Shown: positions 46,476 to 46,708 of the stretch, in pieces
How positions within the stretch are numbered: the stretch's first letter is position 1
How the letters are laid out: every line of letters begins with the position of its first letter
Source: Chloroflexota bacterium
GTDB taxonomy: Bacteria > Chloroflexota > Anaerolineae > VGOG01
DNA: 46,708 nucleotides
Direction of reading: 5' to 3'
NCBI GenBank assembly: GCA_016875995.1
Contig: VGOG01000004.1
Coordinates: forward strand, 1-46,708
Position numbers and translations under genes: made by a program
The notes under the pieces: generated by a model
The model's database searches: none
The model's input: the letters and a program-made list of their open reading frames with translations, nothing else
What the model was told of the DNA's origin: nothing

Positions 46476-46498
46476 TGCGTGCCCTGAGGCTGGCGTTT
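46476..46498. repeat. Direct repeat, right copy, flanking the toxin-antitoxin pair
   Basis: TGCGTGCCCTGAGG, C, TGGCGTTT, with one mismatch to 45503-45525. It precedes the B12-binding subunit start by 45 nt. The spacer 46368-46543 holds no gene. Confidence 0.8.
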
Positions 46499-46543
46499 GT
46501 CTTAGAGTATTCTCCGCGTAACGGCGGCGAAAAAGGAGGTGCT

Positions 46544-46708
46544 ATGCCTGAGACTTGTCCTGAGCCTAAGCGAAGGAAAAAAATCAGGGTCTTGATCGCT
46601 AAACCCGGCCTGGATGGCCACGATCGGGGGGCCAAGGTGGTGGCGCGGGCCCTGCGCGATGCGGGAATGGAGGTCATCTACACCGGCCTCCGCCAGACGC
46701 CGGAGATG
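46544..46708 (+). CDS. B12-binding small subunit of acyl-CoA mutase (N-terminal part, runs off the window)
   Basis: The first 55 residues are present. [20 protein letters not shown] contains the DxHxxG-type motif that binds cobalamin in the base-off/His-on mode, and [18 protein letters not shown] continues the fold. It should pair with one or both large subunits. AGGAGGTGCT lies before the ATG. The first residues, [12 protein letters not shown], include the CCTGAGCCTAAGCGAAGG-like repeat translated in frame. Confidence 0.9.
   Translation, partial: MPETCPEPKRRKKIRVLIAKPGLDGHDRGAKVVARALRDAGMEVIYTGLRQTPEM

Overview
The window looks like a contig from a Chloroflexota genome, most likely Anaerolineae-like. 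This is inferred from two secreted proteins with Thr/Pro-rich linkers ending in YLPLI, a cyclic-di-AMP receptor of DarA type, an HrcA/CIRCE heat-shock operon, B12-dependent acyl-CoA mutases split into large and small subunits, and many short interspersed repeats. No rRNA or tRNA was seen.

Left part (1-14950, all minus strand). A TreT-like trehalose synthase runs off the left edge, preceded by adk and a MalK/UgpC-type ABC ATPase. Next come a DUF4173 membrane protein, a DUF433 antitoxin with a decayed partner, and a PIN toxin/antitoxin pair; these three units share a repeated terminator-promoter cassette. They are followed by a secreted seven-bladed propeller protein, a glycoside hydrolase lipoprotein, an APC-permease/UspA/UspA/DUF389 fusion and an SLC13 permease with four TrkA_C domains.

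Heat-shock block (14952-26877, minus strand). In transcription order: hrcA (canonical promoter plus a perfect CIRCE), a broken DUF4258 toxin with an intact YgiT-type zinc finger, grpE, an intact DUF4258/YgiT pair followed by a duplicated 3' end of grpE, a DUF1156 Zn-ribbon DNA methylase, a HindIII-family restriction endonuclease, a YgiT stub overlapping dnaK, dnaK, a DUF2283 gene, dnaJ, prmA, rsmE and darA. The ordinary hrcA-grpE-dnaK-dnaJ-prmA-rsmE order has been split repeatedly by toxin-antitoxin parts and by a restriction-modification pair. This is the most unusual region.

Middle (27062-39635). A sugar-binding lipoprotein, a DUF104/PIN toxin-antitoxin pair overlapping a phosphohexomutase, then on the minus strand an MFS transporter, a GNAT-like protein, a PfkB kinase, the primary-type sigma factor, YifB/ComM and a second YLPLI-tailed secreted protein.

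Right part (39850-46708, plus strand). A B12-dependent acyl-CoA mutase locus: a methylmalonyl-CoA-type large subunit, a winged-helix regulator with a dead nucleotidyltransferase domain, methylmalonyl-CoA epimerase, CobO, a 36-residue ORF, a second large subunit with isobutyryl-CoA-type specificity residues, a TumE-like toxin-antitoxin pair flanked by direct repeats, and the start of the B12-binding small subunit, which runs off the right edge.

A recurring theme is repeats at gene 3' ends: heptanucleotide arrays abut or replace the ends of adk, ugpC, prmA and the PfkB gene, and a 95-bp palindromic element abuts the stop codons of the sigma factor and of mutA. Other palindromic repeats are translated in frame inside genes.
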